Source: Deinococcales bacterium (GTDB taxonomy: Bacteria > Deinococcota > Deinococci > Deinococcales > JAAFIG01). Taken from it: a stretch of 64,000 nt of DNA. The DNA lies in assembly GCA_013298595.1 (NCBI GenBank), contig JAAFIG010000003.1, positions 62,001 to 126,000 on the forward strand. Direction: 5' to 3'. Shown in pieces: positions 1 through 9,144 of the stretch (positions are counted from its first letter, which is position 1; every line of letters starts with the position of its first letter). A model generated the notes under the pieces. That model searched no databases, was not told where the DNA came from, and saw nothing but the letters and a program-made list of their open reading frames with translations. A program made the position numbers and the translations under genes.

Positions 1-30
1 AATCATTTCCGAAAGAAGACATTCACATGA
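1..30 (+). CDS. 3' end of a probable antitoxin gene (partial)
   Basis: Only the last nine codons are in the window. Frame 1 reads through to a TGA at 28-30 that overlaps the ATG of the toxin-like gene in an ATGA junction. Its position directly before a RelE/ParE-type gene with a 4-nt overlap is typical of an antitoxin gene. The fragment is too short to recognise a family, so the role is inferred from context only. Confidence 0.45.
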   Translation, partial: NHFRKKTFT

Positions 31-353
31 TACCCGAGGAAAACAAATCCAGCATTCGTATCGAATGGTCAGACCGTGCCCGTCAAGACCTCGAGGAAAT
101 CTATGAAAACCTCGAGCAGCATTCAATAGACGCGGCTGACCGTACTGTGCAACGCCTGATTGGTGTAATTGAAGATTTAGTTGCCGATGACACCCTTGGT
201 ATTGCTGTGCCCAATCCACGCCACGAGAACCTCTTTAGTTTTGGTGAACGCCCGTACCGTATGTACTACCGTAAACTCGAGTACAGCCTCGAGATTGTGC
301 ACATCGAAGAAAGCACTAAGCGCGGCACCCTTGCCAATAAACCATTGCGTTAA
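27..353 (+). CDS. RelE/ParE-family toxin of a type II toxin-antitoxin system
   Basis: The 108-residue product has the small size and pattern of the RelE/ParE superfamily: an N-terminal helical hairpin rich in Asp and Glu (residues about 15-45), followed by beta-strands ending in the RPYRMYYR and LEIVHI segments, which match the usual Y-R-[VIM]-x-Y-x and V-E-I-x-x-I core. ParE members poison gyrase and RelE members cleave mRNA; the sequence alone does not decide which. The start overlaps the stop of the preceding partial gene (ATGA), supporting co-translation with an antitoxin. Its 3' end overlaps by 4 nt the stop of the convergent GrpB-like gene. Confidence 0.75.
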   Translation: MIPEENKSSIRIEWSDRARQDLEEIYENLEQHSIDAADRTVQRLIGVIEDLVADDTLGIAVPNPRHENLFSFGERPYRMYYRKLEYSLEIVHIEESTKRGTLANKPLR

Positions 354-922
354 GCGTCCGATGCACCGAGTTGCCAGTTGGTCAAAGTCGCCCATTCCCA
401 AGCACCTGTCATAAACAAATCAAATGCTGGGTCTTTGATATCGTAATAGGCTTCGGCGTTATCGGGAAAATACCGAGCCAATTGGCGTTTAACTTCGGCA
501 TACGCTTCTCGAGTACCAGCATGGGTTCGTAAGTAATCGCGGCATAAAAGGGCATACCGCTGATTAAAACGCCCCTCGAGGCGAATATGCACATTGGCAA
601 AACGTGGCAATAACATCTTGGCAAAACGTTTCTCGAGTTGATCGGGATTAAGCGTCAGACCGGGTGGTATATGGTCAAAAACGGCTTCTTCACGCCAAGT
701 TAAACCACAAGACTCGAGCGCACCTTTCAAGGCTGGGTTATCTAAACTCGAGACAGTGATTTGAATGTCTATCACATCTTTGGCAGCAAGTTCTGGCACG
801 CTGGTACTACCAATATGATCTATTCGCAAAGCCAGATCGCCAAGTGCAGTTCGTAAACTCGAGCCAATGGTTTTAAATTCCCCGAGCCAGCGTGTCTGAT
901 ACGGCATGATTACAATGCTCAT
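350..922 (-). CDS. GrpB-like nucleotidyltransferase-fold protein (UPF0157)
   Basis: About 190 residues with the features of the GrpB/UPF0157 family: an N-terminal MPYQTRWLGEF segment, the IDHIGSTSVPELAAKDVIDI block (residues about 34-53) that carries the GS motif and paired acidic residues of a nucleotidyltransferase-like fold, and the RIDHIGS and KRQLA motifs. The family's function is not well established; a distant link to NTP-binding transferases is known. I place the start at 922 rather than the longer frame because the ATG there forms an ATGA overlap with the upstream minus-strand gene. Confidence 0.8.
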   Translation of the reverse strand: MSIVIMPYQTRWLGEFKTIGSSLRTALGDLALRIDHIGSTSVPELAAKDVIDIQITVSSLDNPALKGALESCGLTWREEAVFDHIPPGLTLNPDQLEKRFAKMLLPRFANVHIRLEGRFNQRYALLCRDYLRTHAGTREAYAEVKRQLARYFPDNAEAYYDIKDPAFDLFMTGAWEWATLTNWQLGASDA

Positions 923-1329
923 GTTTCCTCCCAAAGCACACCCGAGTCTGGTTCGCCTTGTAAAAAATAGTGTTTGACAATCTGCAATGTTTGCTCGAGA
1001 TTCCAAGTGAATCTTTGCTCGGTGCTAAAACCCTGATCGGAAATCCAGAGGTCAAGCATTTCACTCGAGCCGTTCGGATTGACTGCTTGAATCCAGTACC
1101 CATCTTCATCAGCAATTTGAATGTGATACACACTCTCACCACCTGTCACTGCCATCGCATTGGTATCACCAATGCCTTCATTTAAGCAAAGCCAGAGAAT
1201 TGGTTGGTCAAAACGGTGCATGTTCCCAAGCCGTAACTCGAGGGTAGCCCAATCTGGCTCGAGTAGTGTTTCGGTGGTGTATGCCGAGTTATCTCGAAGG
1301 TAGCGAATAATGTCGAGCGAAGCAATCAC
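919..1329 (-). CDS. Immunity-protein-like small protein (Imm1-like)
   Basis: A 136-residue acidic protein without signal peptide or membrane segment. The segment around residues 60-110 (SVYHIQIADEDG, then Trp-rich strands, then a TLQIVKHYF helix) resembles Imm1-type immunity proteins that accompany polymorphic toxins, but no toxin is seen nearby. The start appears to be GTG at 1329, three bases after the stop of the ABC transporter gene, so it is probably the third gene of that minus-strand transcript. It overlaps the GrpB-like gene by 4 nt. The family call is tentative. Confidence 0.5.
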   Translation of the reverse strand: MIASLDIIRYLRDNSAYTTETLLEPDWATLELRLGNMHRFDQPILWLCLNEGIGDTNAMAVTGGESVYHIQIADEDGYWIQAVNPNGSSEMLDLWISDQGFSTEQRFTWNLEQTLQIVKHYFLQGEPDSGVLWEET

Positions 1330-1332
1330 AAA

Positions 1333-3171
1333 TTACACCCCTGCAAGTTCTTGGTCAGCGTATTGCAAGTTGTACAAAGTGGCATAGTATCCGCCGTGTT
1401 GCAGCAATTCATCATGGCTGCCTTCTTCAACAATTTTGCCTTTTCGCATGACAATAATACGGTCGCAGTTTTTAATGGTGCTTAAACGGTGAGCAATGAT
1501 GATGCTGGTGCGTCCGTGCATGACTTTTGCCAGTGCATCTTGGATTTGTAACTCGGATTCTGTGTCTATATTGGCGGTAGCTTCGTCGAGAACAAGTAAA
1601 ATATCTGGATTAGCAATTAATGCCCTTGCAAATGCCAAGAGTTGCTTTTGCCCTGTGGAAAGCGTTGCACCGCGTTCCTTAACCTCGGTTTTATAACCGT
1701 TGGGTAAACTCGAGATAAATTCGTGCACACCCACGTACTTACAGGCTTGAATGATTTTCTCGAGTGGAATGCTTTCATCGTTCATTCGCAAGTTTGATTC
1801 GATGGTGCCACTAAATAAGTAGACATCTTGCAATACCACACCAACATGTTTACGTAAGTCGCGTTGCACAATTTGACGGACATCGGTACCATCTACCAAA
1901 ATACTGCCTTTTTGAATATCGTAAAATCTCGAGACAAGGCTGATGATGCTGGTTTTACCCGCTCCAGTGGCACCAACCAGTGCCACACTCTGCCCAGGTT
2001 TGACATGTAAGTTAATGCCACGCAGCACCCAATCAGTCTCGAGCACCTCTTCGCCAACGGGTTTATAGCTAAACCAGACATCCTTAAATTGTACTTCGCC
2101 TTTAAAACCACCCACGATTTTCTTGGCATTAGCAGCATCGGTAATCACTTCTGGTTCATCAAGAATTCCAAAGATTCGCTCGGCACTTGCCATCGCGGCT
2201 TGTAAGGTATTGAGCACATTGCTTAAATCCTCGAGCGGACGGAAAAAATCAAAAACATAACGGGTAAATGCGTACAACACACCGATACTGACCACATTCC
2301 GCACAGCATCGCCACCACCGACCCAAATCACAATGGCTAATGCACCGTTGCCAATAATGCCAACGGTTGGGAAAAAATAGCTGTACCACTTAACACTTTT
2401 TAAGTAAGCTGCCAGAAATTCGCTGTTGAGTGTGTCAAAATCACGGCGCTGACGCACTTCACGATTAAAGATTTGCACAGTACCCATGCCTGTAATATTT
2501 TCGTTCAGAGCCGTATTAACAATGGCTTGTTTAATCCGAATTTCTCGGTAACTTTTACGAAACTGGGTTTGAAAAAATCGCAATGCCAAAAATAAGATAG
2601 GCACAACTGCCAACGCTACCAATGCCAATTTGGTGTTTAATTGAAACATCAGTACGGCTGTTGCCAGCACCACAAAGGTACTTTGTACCAAGGTCATTAA
2701 ACCATCGGTAATAAAACTATTGATCGCATCTACATCCGAAGTGACTCTGGTAATTAAGCGCCCAACAGGATTGCGATCAAAGTACGCCAATGGCAAGCGT
2801 TGCAATTTACTAAAAATATCGGCACGAATGTCAAACAACACACTCTGCCCCATCCAAGACAACACATAATTAAAACCAAACCGCACCACAAACTCGAGCA
2901 ATGCCACCACAGCTATGATAATGCCGATGGTCACCACACCATTCCAGCGTTCATCCACTGCCAAGGCTGCAAAACTCGAGCCAGCTTTCGGAATCAGGTA
3001 TTGATCGATCACTTGGGCTTGCAAAAATGGGTATAAACGATTGGTGGCACTGTTCAAAAAAGCCAGCAGCAAAGCACCCAAAGCAATCCAAGTGTACGGG
3101 CGTAAATAACCAAAAATACGTTTGGTTAATTGCCAATCAAATTGCTTGGTAAAAGCGTCTTCTTCTCTCAT
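1333..3171 (-). CDS. ABC exporter half-transporter, subunit B (degenerate signature)
   Basis: A 612-residue type IV ABC exporter half: six membrane helices in residues about 25-325 followed by a nucleotide-binding domain with Walker A GATGAGKTS, Q-loop, signature STGQKQ and Walker B LLVLDEATANID, then the H-loop AHRLST. The signature deviates from LSGGQ, while Walker B keeps the catalytic Glu. Together with the upstream gene, whose Walker B has Asp in place of Glu, it forms the typical asymmetric pair of heterodimeric exporters (TM287/288, BmrCD type), in which one of the two ATP sites is inactive. Substrate cannot be told; lipid or drug is common. A GAGGAG Shine-Dalgarno lies 7 nt before the ATG. 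Confidence 0.93.
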   Translation of the reverse strand: MREEDAFTKQFDWQLTKRIFGYLRPYTWIALGALLLAFLNSATNRLYPFLQAQVIDQYLIPKAGSSFAALAVDERWNGVVTIGIIIAVVALLEFVVRFGFNYVLSWMGQSVLFDIRADIFSKLQRLPLAYFDRNPVGRLITRVTSDVDAINSFITDGLMTLVQSTFVVLATAVLMFQLNTKLALVALAVVPILFLALRFFQTQFRKSYREIRIKQAIVNTALNENITGMGTVQIFNREVRQRRDFDTLNSEFLAAYLKSVKWYSYFFPTVGIIGNGALAIVIWVGGGDAVRNVVSIGVLYAFTRYVFDFFRPLEDLSNVLNTLQAAMASAERIFGILDEPEVITDAANAKKIVGGFKGEVQFKDVWFSYKPVGEEVLETDWVLRGINLHVKPGQSVALVGATGAGKTSIISLVSRFYDIQKGSILVDGTDVRQIVQRDLRKHVGVVLQDVYLFSGTIESNLRMNDESIPLEKIIQACKYVGVHEFISSLPNGYKTEVKERGATLSTGQKQLLAFARALIANPDILLVLDEATANIDTESELQIQDALAKVMHGRTSIIIAHRLSTIKNCDRIIVMRKGKIVEEGSHDELLQHGGYYATLYNLQYADQELAGV

Positions 3172-3241
3172 TTATTTGCTCCTCACTCGAGGGTTCATAC
3201 AGGCTCGAGAATCTTGCTGGGAAATACCTGCACCGCCAGCT

Positions 3242-5074
3242 TTAAACACGGGTGGCAACTGGTTCAATTTCAACTTCCAATTCGGTTTGCAGACTTTGTT
3301 TGCGTTCCATCTCGGCGTAATAGCCACCTTGATGAATCAGTTGATCGTGCGTCCCCTGCTCGAGCACCCTGCCGTTCTCGAGCACCACGATATTATCGGC
3401 AAAGCGTAGCGTCGAAACTCGGTGTCCAATCAGAATCACGGTTCGATCCTCGAGCACCTTTTTTAACTCCGATAAAATTCTGGCTTCGGTTTCGGTATCC
3501 ACCGCGCTCATGCTGTCGTCCAGAATCAGAATAGCTGGGTCTCTGGCAATGGCTCTGGCAATGGCAGTGCGTTGCCGTTGCCCACCCGATAAGGTAATAC
3601 CACGTTCGCCAAGCACGGTTTCAAATTGCTCTTTGAAATCGGCAACATCCTTGGATAAACCAGCCACTCGAGCCGCCATTTGTACCCGCTCGAGGTCTGG
3701 GATATTTGGTTCGGTAATTTGCGTACTGTTAGGTAAACCAAAAGCAATGTTTTCCGAAAGTTTATCGGAAAACAAAAATGGTTCTTGTGGCACAAGCCCA
3801 ATGGCACTACGCAGAACTTGAATCGGCACTGTACGGGCATCCTGACCATCTATGAGGATGACACCAGAACTGGGGTCAATTAAACGCCCTATCAGTTGTC
3901 CTAACAAGGTCTTACCACTACCAGTACGCCCAGTTATACCAACGGTTGTACCCTTAGGGATTTTTAAGTTGACATTCGCCAGCAATGTCCGCCCATCAGC
4001 TTTGACCGTCACATCCTTAAATTCAATCAAACCATCCACGGCTTTAATACTCGGGTCAACTCGAGAATCGGTAATCACACTTTTTGCATCAAGGATTTCT
4101 TGCAACCTCGACCAGCTACTCGAGCCTCGTTGGAAGATATTGGTCATCCAACCCACCGCCAGCATTGGCCAGCTCAGCTCGAACAAATACGTAAAGAACT
4201 GCACGAACTTACCCGGCGTTAAACCCGCAAAATTTGCGTTTGCATTACCTGTGGTTGCGCCTTGGAACAACAATTCTCGAGCACCTACCAATAAAACAAT
4301 GACAAAAACTGTGTTCATGGCAATACCAACCGCTGCCCATTCGGGTGCTTCGGAAATTGCTAGTGCCATACTGCGTTTTTTATACTCGGCGTTCATATCC
4401 TTGTACTCGGCAATCTCACGGTCTTCGATGGCGTAACCTTTGACCACCCGAATACCACTAAAATTTTCTTGGGCTTTGGCACTAATCGCACTGCTTTGCT
4501 CTTGCACTGCCACATAGCGCTTAGCAATGATTCGCACCATGATTGCCAGTAAACCTGCAATGATCGGAAAAACCGCCAGCACAATCAAGCCCAGTGTTGG
4601 CGACAACCAAATCATCAAACCAATACTCATAATCATCCGCAAAAGGGTTTGCGAACCAGCGTTGATACCAAAACCTAGCATTTCACGCACCATATTCAAA
4701 TCAGAAGTCAGACGACTCATCAAATCGCCAGTTTTATTCTGATGAAAATACGTTTGATCTAAGTTGGTCAATTGCTCAAAAATCGCTTTACGCACATCAT
4801 ACGCAACCTTAAAGCTCGAGACCACATTAAATTGGCGCTGAGCAAACACCACAGCATTGGCTAACAACGTAGCCAACATAATATAAAACGCATTCCAACC
4901 AACCGTCTCGAGGGTTGCCCGACCAGCGTAGAGTTCATCAATCACAAAACGCACAAAAAACGGTGGTCCTAACAACGAAATCGCCACCGAAAAAAACACA
5001 CAAGTCATCCCCAATGACCACTGCACCCGATACTTTAAAAAGAAAAAACCAAGTCCCCGAAAACCCTTGAGCAT
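3242..5074 (-). CDS. ABC exporter half-transporter, subunit A (Asp at the catalytic Glu)
   Basis: About 610 residues with an N-terminal six-helix membrane domain and C-terminal nucleotide-binding domain: Walker A GRTGSGKT, consensus signature LSGGQRQR, Walker B LILDDSMSAVD, H-loop GHRVST. The residue after the Walker B Asp is Asp instead of the catalytic Glu, marking the degenerate site of a heterodimeric exporter; its signature is canonical and would complete the active site of the downstream partner. The genes are 70 nt apart on the same strand. The frame is open to 5158, but the first 28 residues are unlike the family, so the ATG at 5074 (MLKGFRGL) is preferred; its Shine-Dalgarno is weak. 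Confidence 0.9.
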   Translation of the reverse strand: MLKGFRGLGFFFLKYRVQWSLGMTCVFFSVAISLLGPPFFVRFVIDELYAGRATLETVGWNAFYIMLATLLANAVVFAQRQFNVVSSFKVAYDVRKAIFEQLTNLDQTYFHQNKTGDLMSRLTSDLNMVREMLGFGINAGSQTLLRMIMSIGLMIWLSPTLGLIVLAVFPIIAGLLAIMVRIIAKRYVAVQEQSSAISAKAQENFSGIRVVKGYAIEDREIAEYKDMNAEYKKRSMALAISEAPEWAAVGIAMNTVFVIVLLVGARELLFQGATTGNANANFAGLTPGKFVQFFTYLFELSWPMLAVGWMTNIFQRGSSSWSRLQEILDAKSVITDSRVDPSIKAVDGLIEFKDVTVKADGRTLLANVNLKIPKGTTVGITGRTGSGKTLLGQLIGRLIDPSSGVILIDGQDARTVPIQVLRSAIGLVPQEPFLFSDKLSENIAFGLPNSTQITEPNIPDLERVQMAARVAGLSKDVADFKEQFETVLGERGITLSGGQRQRTAIARAIARDPAILILDDSMSAVDTETEARILSELKKVLEDRTVILIGHRVSTLRFADNIVVLENGRVLEQGTHDQLIHQGGYYAEMERKQSLQTELEVEIEPVATRV

Positions 5075-5288
5075 GACACCCCAACGACTCGAGTTGAGCG
5101 ATCTCGAGCCTGATTGGGGTGAAGCGTAACACCAAGGCAACTTGCAGTACATACGCAAATTGAACTATGGAAAATCAGAAGTCGCTCAAGTAGACTATTC
5201 TCAACCGATTATTCGTAGCCCCTACGGCTGCGTCCCAGACAGTGTTAGCTTTGAATCTCGAGATAGTTATACAAAAGACTGCAATTTG

Positions 5289-5783
5289 CTACTTACGTGG
5301 TTTAAGGGTCTGCTTTGTCCTTCTAACCCATTTGGGTGCTGATTGTGTTTGTTGACGCAACAAGAGATTGAGTTGGGCTGCATGGTGCTGTACATGACGC
5401 AATGCGTACAACATCAACTCGAGAACAGTAAATGTCATGCCTTCTGAGACAAATTTTTGTTGCACATTTTCTTCAGTCAGGTTTTGCATACGATTACGGC
5501 ATTTGTTGCGTCCAAACTCGAGATAGCTTAGTAATTCTGCTTTGCTGTACGCATATTTGGGAATAGCATTATTAAAAGGTACAGGTGGTGCAAATACCTC
5601 GGAGGATGCCGACATATCATTGTCAAACCAGTACAACGTATGAAAAACCAAATACCAGAATTCTGTTTTGCTCGAGGTATTCGTTCCCCAAACAGCTTCT
5701 GGACATGCTTGAATGGCATTCTCGAGCATGTCCAGAGAGGCACCTATTTGTTGCCAAAGATTAGTGCGAAGTGTTTGTATCAT
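5289..5783 (-). CDS. DinB-superfamily four-helix metal-binding protein
   Basis: A 164-residue protein with the DinB fold pattern: an N-terminal helix, the FHTLYW motif (residues about 46-51) giving one metal-ligand histidine, and the C-terminal HVQHHAAQL motif (residues about 131-139) with the paired histidines. DinB-like proteins include YfiT and bacillithiol transferases; the specific reaction here is unknown. It is a monocistronic minus-strand gene between the ABC exporter and the RND operon. Confidence 0.8.
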   Translation of the reverse strand: MIQTLRTNLWQQIGASLDMLENAIQACPEAVWGTNTSSKTEFWYLVFHTLYWFDNDMSASSEVFAPPVPFNNAIPKYAYSKAELLSYLEFGRNKCRNRMQNLTEENVQQKFVSEGMTFTVLELMLYALRHVQHHAAQLNLLLRQQTQSAPKWVRRTKQTLKPRK

Positions 5784-5835
5784 GGGTAAAATGTAGCATT
5801 GTTCTACTAATGTGTCAGCGTGTTCAGCTCACAAT

Positions 5836-8800
5836 CTATGCTGGCTGTGCGTTGCTCGAGATGGCAACTGATTGTTTGGCAAAACGTTTATTCTCGAGTA
5901 AGTAAAATAAAGCTGGCACAACATACAAGGTTAAAATGGTAGTGGTGATTAACCCACCTAGGATGATGATGCCCAGTCCTCTGCGGAGTTCTGCACCTTC
6001 GCCAGCCCCTGTGATTAAAGGAATACTGATGACCATAACAGTTAAGGTGGTCATGATGATGGGTCTGAGACGCAAACCAGCCGAGGAAATCAGGGCTTCG
6101 GTGAGTTTCATGCTTTTGGCTCGTTCGACCACAAAGTCGAGCAGCAAAATAGCATTTTTGGTACTTAACCCAATCAGAACAACCATACCCAACACACCAA
6201 TCACATCAAAACCAACTCCAAAAATATTCAGTGCCCAGACTCCACCAACGATGGCAAGTGGCACAGGTGTCAGTAAGTAAATCGGGTAGCGGAAACTATT
6301 AAATTGTGCACCTAAGACTAAGTAATTCAGAATCAGCGCCAGCCCAATGGCAATCGGCGCATAGCGTACCAAATCGCCTGTCAGGGCAGCATCTGAGCCA
6401 GATTCGCCAGTGGCAAATCGAACGCGATCATCCAAGGTTTTTTGCTCGAGTAGGCGTTGCTCGGTATCTTGGGTAAACGTGCTGGTGTCCTCTACATTAG
6501 CGCGAAAATTGACATTGATACGGGCACTGTACGCTTTGTTGTTACGGTTGATGGTGGTTGGTGCTTCACGCAGTTCAAAACGCCCTAATTCGCCAATTGG
6601 TAAGCTCGAGTTCAGGGTCGGTGCAAAAATCGGTAAGCTCAGCAAGGCTTGGGTATCGGTGAGGCTGTCGGATCGTAAACCAACTTGAATCGGCACACTT
6701 TCGCCACTGCTATCGCGCATATCGCCAGCTCTGCTGCTCTCGAGCGCTTCTCGCAAATTGTTAGCAACATCGGTTGAAGTTAAACCTGTGCGTTGTAATT
6801 GGGTGCTATCTGGAATAAAAACTCGTTCTGGTGCACTTTCACCTAAGCTACTACGGCTACTTGCTACTCGAGCATCGGAGCGAATTTGTTTGAGTACCGC
6901 GCCATGTCGGGACTCGAGTAATTCTTGGGTTGGCGCAGTTAAAGTGATGGTAGTGCTGACACCTGTTGCGCCTTCGTCACCCGCCAATACGCGAATTTCG
7001 GCTTCGGGGTTTGAGGCAAATAAAGGTTTAATTTGGGCACGCCATGCCTCGACCAACACAAAAAGATTACGGCGTTGGCTTGGCGAAATTAACTCGAGGT
7101 TAAGATTAGCACTGGCAGCATTGACAGTGGTAGTAACACTTTTAACTTCGGGTTGTTTTTGGGCAAATTTTTCAAAACGATTGGTTAAGGCATTGGTGAT
7201 TTCGAGGTTGGTACCTGGTGGCATATTCAGTTGAATGGTGGCAATGCTGTTATCGCTGGCAGTTTGGAACGTAAATGGCACATTACCAAAAGCAATCACC
7301 CCAGAACCAAGGAATACCACAGCCAGCAGCAAAACCGCCCATGAAAAACGCAGTGCAAAACGCAGGCTACGTTCGTAGAAACCACGAATCCACTCGAGGA
7401 ATCCAGTCGTAACCACAAACGAAGCATTGACCCAAGTGGCAAACAGATTAAAGAAAAAGACCACTAAATGACGCAGCAACCAAAGCATCAGTGGGTATAA
7501 AATAATGCCTAGCACAGCCCACGGACTGATTTGAAAAAGTATGTAGCCAAAAGCAATCGCGCCAAGCCAACTGAGCCAATTTTTCAGAAAACCCAGTGTC
7601 CAAGTGGTACTCGAGCGCCAATCTAAAAACGATCTAAAACTGGCTTGCCAACTTTTTGGTTCTGGGTCTGGGGTATATGCCATCCGCACAGTCAGGAAAA
7701 AAATTGCCTCGAGCCAACTAAAGAAAATCGCGGCTGATAAACCCAACGCAAACTCTCGAAAGAACTGCCCGACAATACCGGGTAAAAAACTAATTGGAAT
7801 CAGCACAGCTAACAAAGACCAAGTGGCGGCACTGACAGCGCTAAAAATTTCGGACGCGCCTCGCAACACAGCATCGGTTCTCGAATAACCCATGTGGATA
7901 TACCGCTCGACGTTTTCGGCAACCACGATGCTATCGTCTACAACAATACCCATAGCAACAATAAGTGCCAGCAGTGTGATGATATTGAGACTAAAACCCA
8001 TGATCTGAAACAACAAAGGCGCAGCTGCTAAGGAAATCGGGATTGCCAGAATCACCGCAAAAGCCGTATTGACTTTTCCGAGTGCCAATAAGCAAATAAT
8101 AGCCACTGCCACAGCGACTAACACACCTTCTTTGACAGTATCGTCCACACTGTGTTGGATATAGCTGGCTCCATCACCAACGGTGGTCAGGGTATACCCC
8201 GCTGGCACAACCACACTGGCAAGGGCAGCTCGAGAGTCGCGCACCACACCAACGGTATTGGAAATACTGGTTTTACGAATACTTAAAAGCACCACAGCTT
8301 TACCGTTGACTCGAGTGTACGATTCAAGTTTAGATTCGCTGTCGCGCACTGAACCAACATCAATAATCCGTAAACCTCGAGTGGCATCCACTTCAATGGC
8401 TTCGATATCCTGAACCGATTGCGGAATGTTACGGGTGGTGATACCAATGCGTCTGCCATTGGCATCCAGATTGCCCGCTGGCAACTCGAGACTCTGGGTT
8501 TGAATGGCACTACTCACTTGCGAAGAAGTTAAACCATACGCACTGAGTTTATTGGGGTCTAAACGCACTTGCACTTCGCGTCTAGGCGCACCAAACACCT
8601 GAACTGCACTGACACCCGAAACTCGCTCGAGTACAGGTTTGAGATTTCTTTCTGCCCAATCTCGAGCCACTTGTAAACCCTGCGGACTGGCAACCGCTAT
8701 TTGCAAAACTGGCGCAGCTGCTAAATCAAATTTTTCGACAATCGGTGCATTGGCAGCACTGGGTAAATCTCCGCGTAAACTCGAGATTCGACCGGCTAAT

Positions 8801-9144
8801 TCGTTGGCAGCGCTATCAATATTGGTACCATTACGAAAATTGATAATCACCTGACTAAAACCCGCGCCGGATGTAGAGCTGACATCGGTCACACCTGCTA
8901 GGGTAGAAATATTATCTTCGATGATTTTAGAAACACGGCGATCTAAATCTAAGGGTGTACCACCTGGGTAGGTTGTGGTCACAGACAAAACTGGAATACT
9001 TAATGTCGGGTACAGATTCAAACCCAAATTTGGCACTGCCACAAAACCAAACAAAACAATTGCCACAAACATGCCAATGGCAAGCACATAGCGTTTGAGC
9101 ATAAACCCAATGGCTGCATTGGTTTTTATTGGTTCGGTGTTCAT
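5836..9144 (-). CDS. RND multidrug efflux permease (AcrB/HAE1 type) with an extra central segment
   Basis: A 1102-residue inner-membrane proton antiporter. The family start (hydrophobic TM1, then NLGLNLYPTLSIPVLSVTTTYPGG), the TM4 proton-relay segment with MGIVVDDSIVVAENVE, and the TM10 segment GLSTKNAILLLDF are all present. It is 50-70 residues longer than AcrB, owing to a stretch after TM6 (residues about 490-590) that contains two or three additional hydrophobic segments before the second repeat starts. It is the last gene of a minus-strand operon; its start codon overlaps the adaptor stop at 9144. With the adaptor and outer-membrane factors it would form a tripartite pump; substrates are not predictable. 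Confidence 0.93.
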   Translation of the reverse strand: MNTEPIKTNAAIGFMLKRYVLAIGMFVAIVLFGFVAVPNLGLNLYPTLSIPVLSVTTTYPGGTPLDLDRRVSKIIEDNISTLAGVTDVSSTSGAGFSQVIINFRNGTNIDSAANELAGRISSLRGDLPSAANAPIVEKFDLAAAPVLQIAVASPQGLQVARDWAERNLKPVLERVSGVSAVQVFGAPRREVQVRLDPNKLSAYGLTSSQVSSAIQTQSLELPAGNLDANGRRIGITTRNIPQSVQDIEAIEVDATRGLRIIDVGSVRDSESKLESYTRVNGKAVVLLSIRKTSISNTVGVVRDSRAALASVVVPAGYTLTTVGDGASYIQHSVDDTVKEGVLVAVAVAIICLLALGKVNTAFAVILAIPISLAAAPLLFQIMGFSLNIITLLALIVAMGIVVDDSIVVAENVERYIHMGYSRTDAVLRGASEIFSAVSAATWSLLAVLIPISFLPGIVGQFFREFALGLSAAIFFSWLEAIFFLTVRMAYTPDPEPKSWQASFRSFLDWRSSTTWTLGFLKNWLSWLGAIAFGYILFQISPWAVLGIILYPLMLWLLRHLVVFFFNLFATWVNASFVVTTGFLEWIRGFYERSLRFALRFSWAVLLLAVVFLGSGVIAFGNVPFTFQTASDNSIATIQLNMPPGTNLEITNALTNRFEKFAQKQPEVKSVTTTVNAASANLNLELISPSQRRNLFVLVEAWRAQIKPLFASNPEAEIRVLAGDEGATGVSTTITLTAPTQELLESRHGAVLKQIRSDARVASSRSSLGESAPERVFIPDSTQLQRTGLTSTDVANNLREALESSRAGDMRDSSGESVPIQVGLRSDSLTDTQALLSLPIFAPTLNSSLPIGELGRFELREAPTTINRNNKAYSARINVNFRANVEDTSTFTQDTEQRLLEQKTLDDRVRFATGESGSDAALTGDLVRYAPIAIGLALILNYLVLGAQFNSFRYPIYLLTPVPLAIVGGVWALNIFGVGFDVIGVLGMVVLIGLSTKNAILLLDFVVERAKSMKLTEALISSAGLRLRPIIMTTLTVMVISIPLITGAGEGAELRRGLGIIILGGLITTTILTLYVVPALFYLLENKRFAKQSVAISSNAQPA

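Noticed and set aside
3242-5074. Asp in Walker B as a defect of the ABC transporter
   Set aside because: Asymmetric ATP sites are normal in heterodimeric exporters, so this is not a broken gene.
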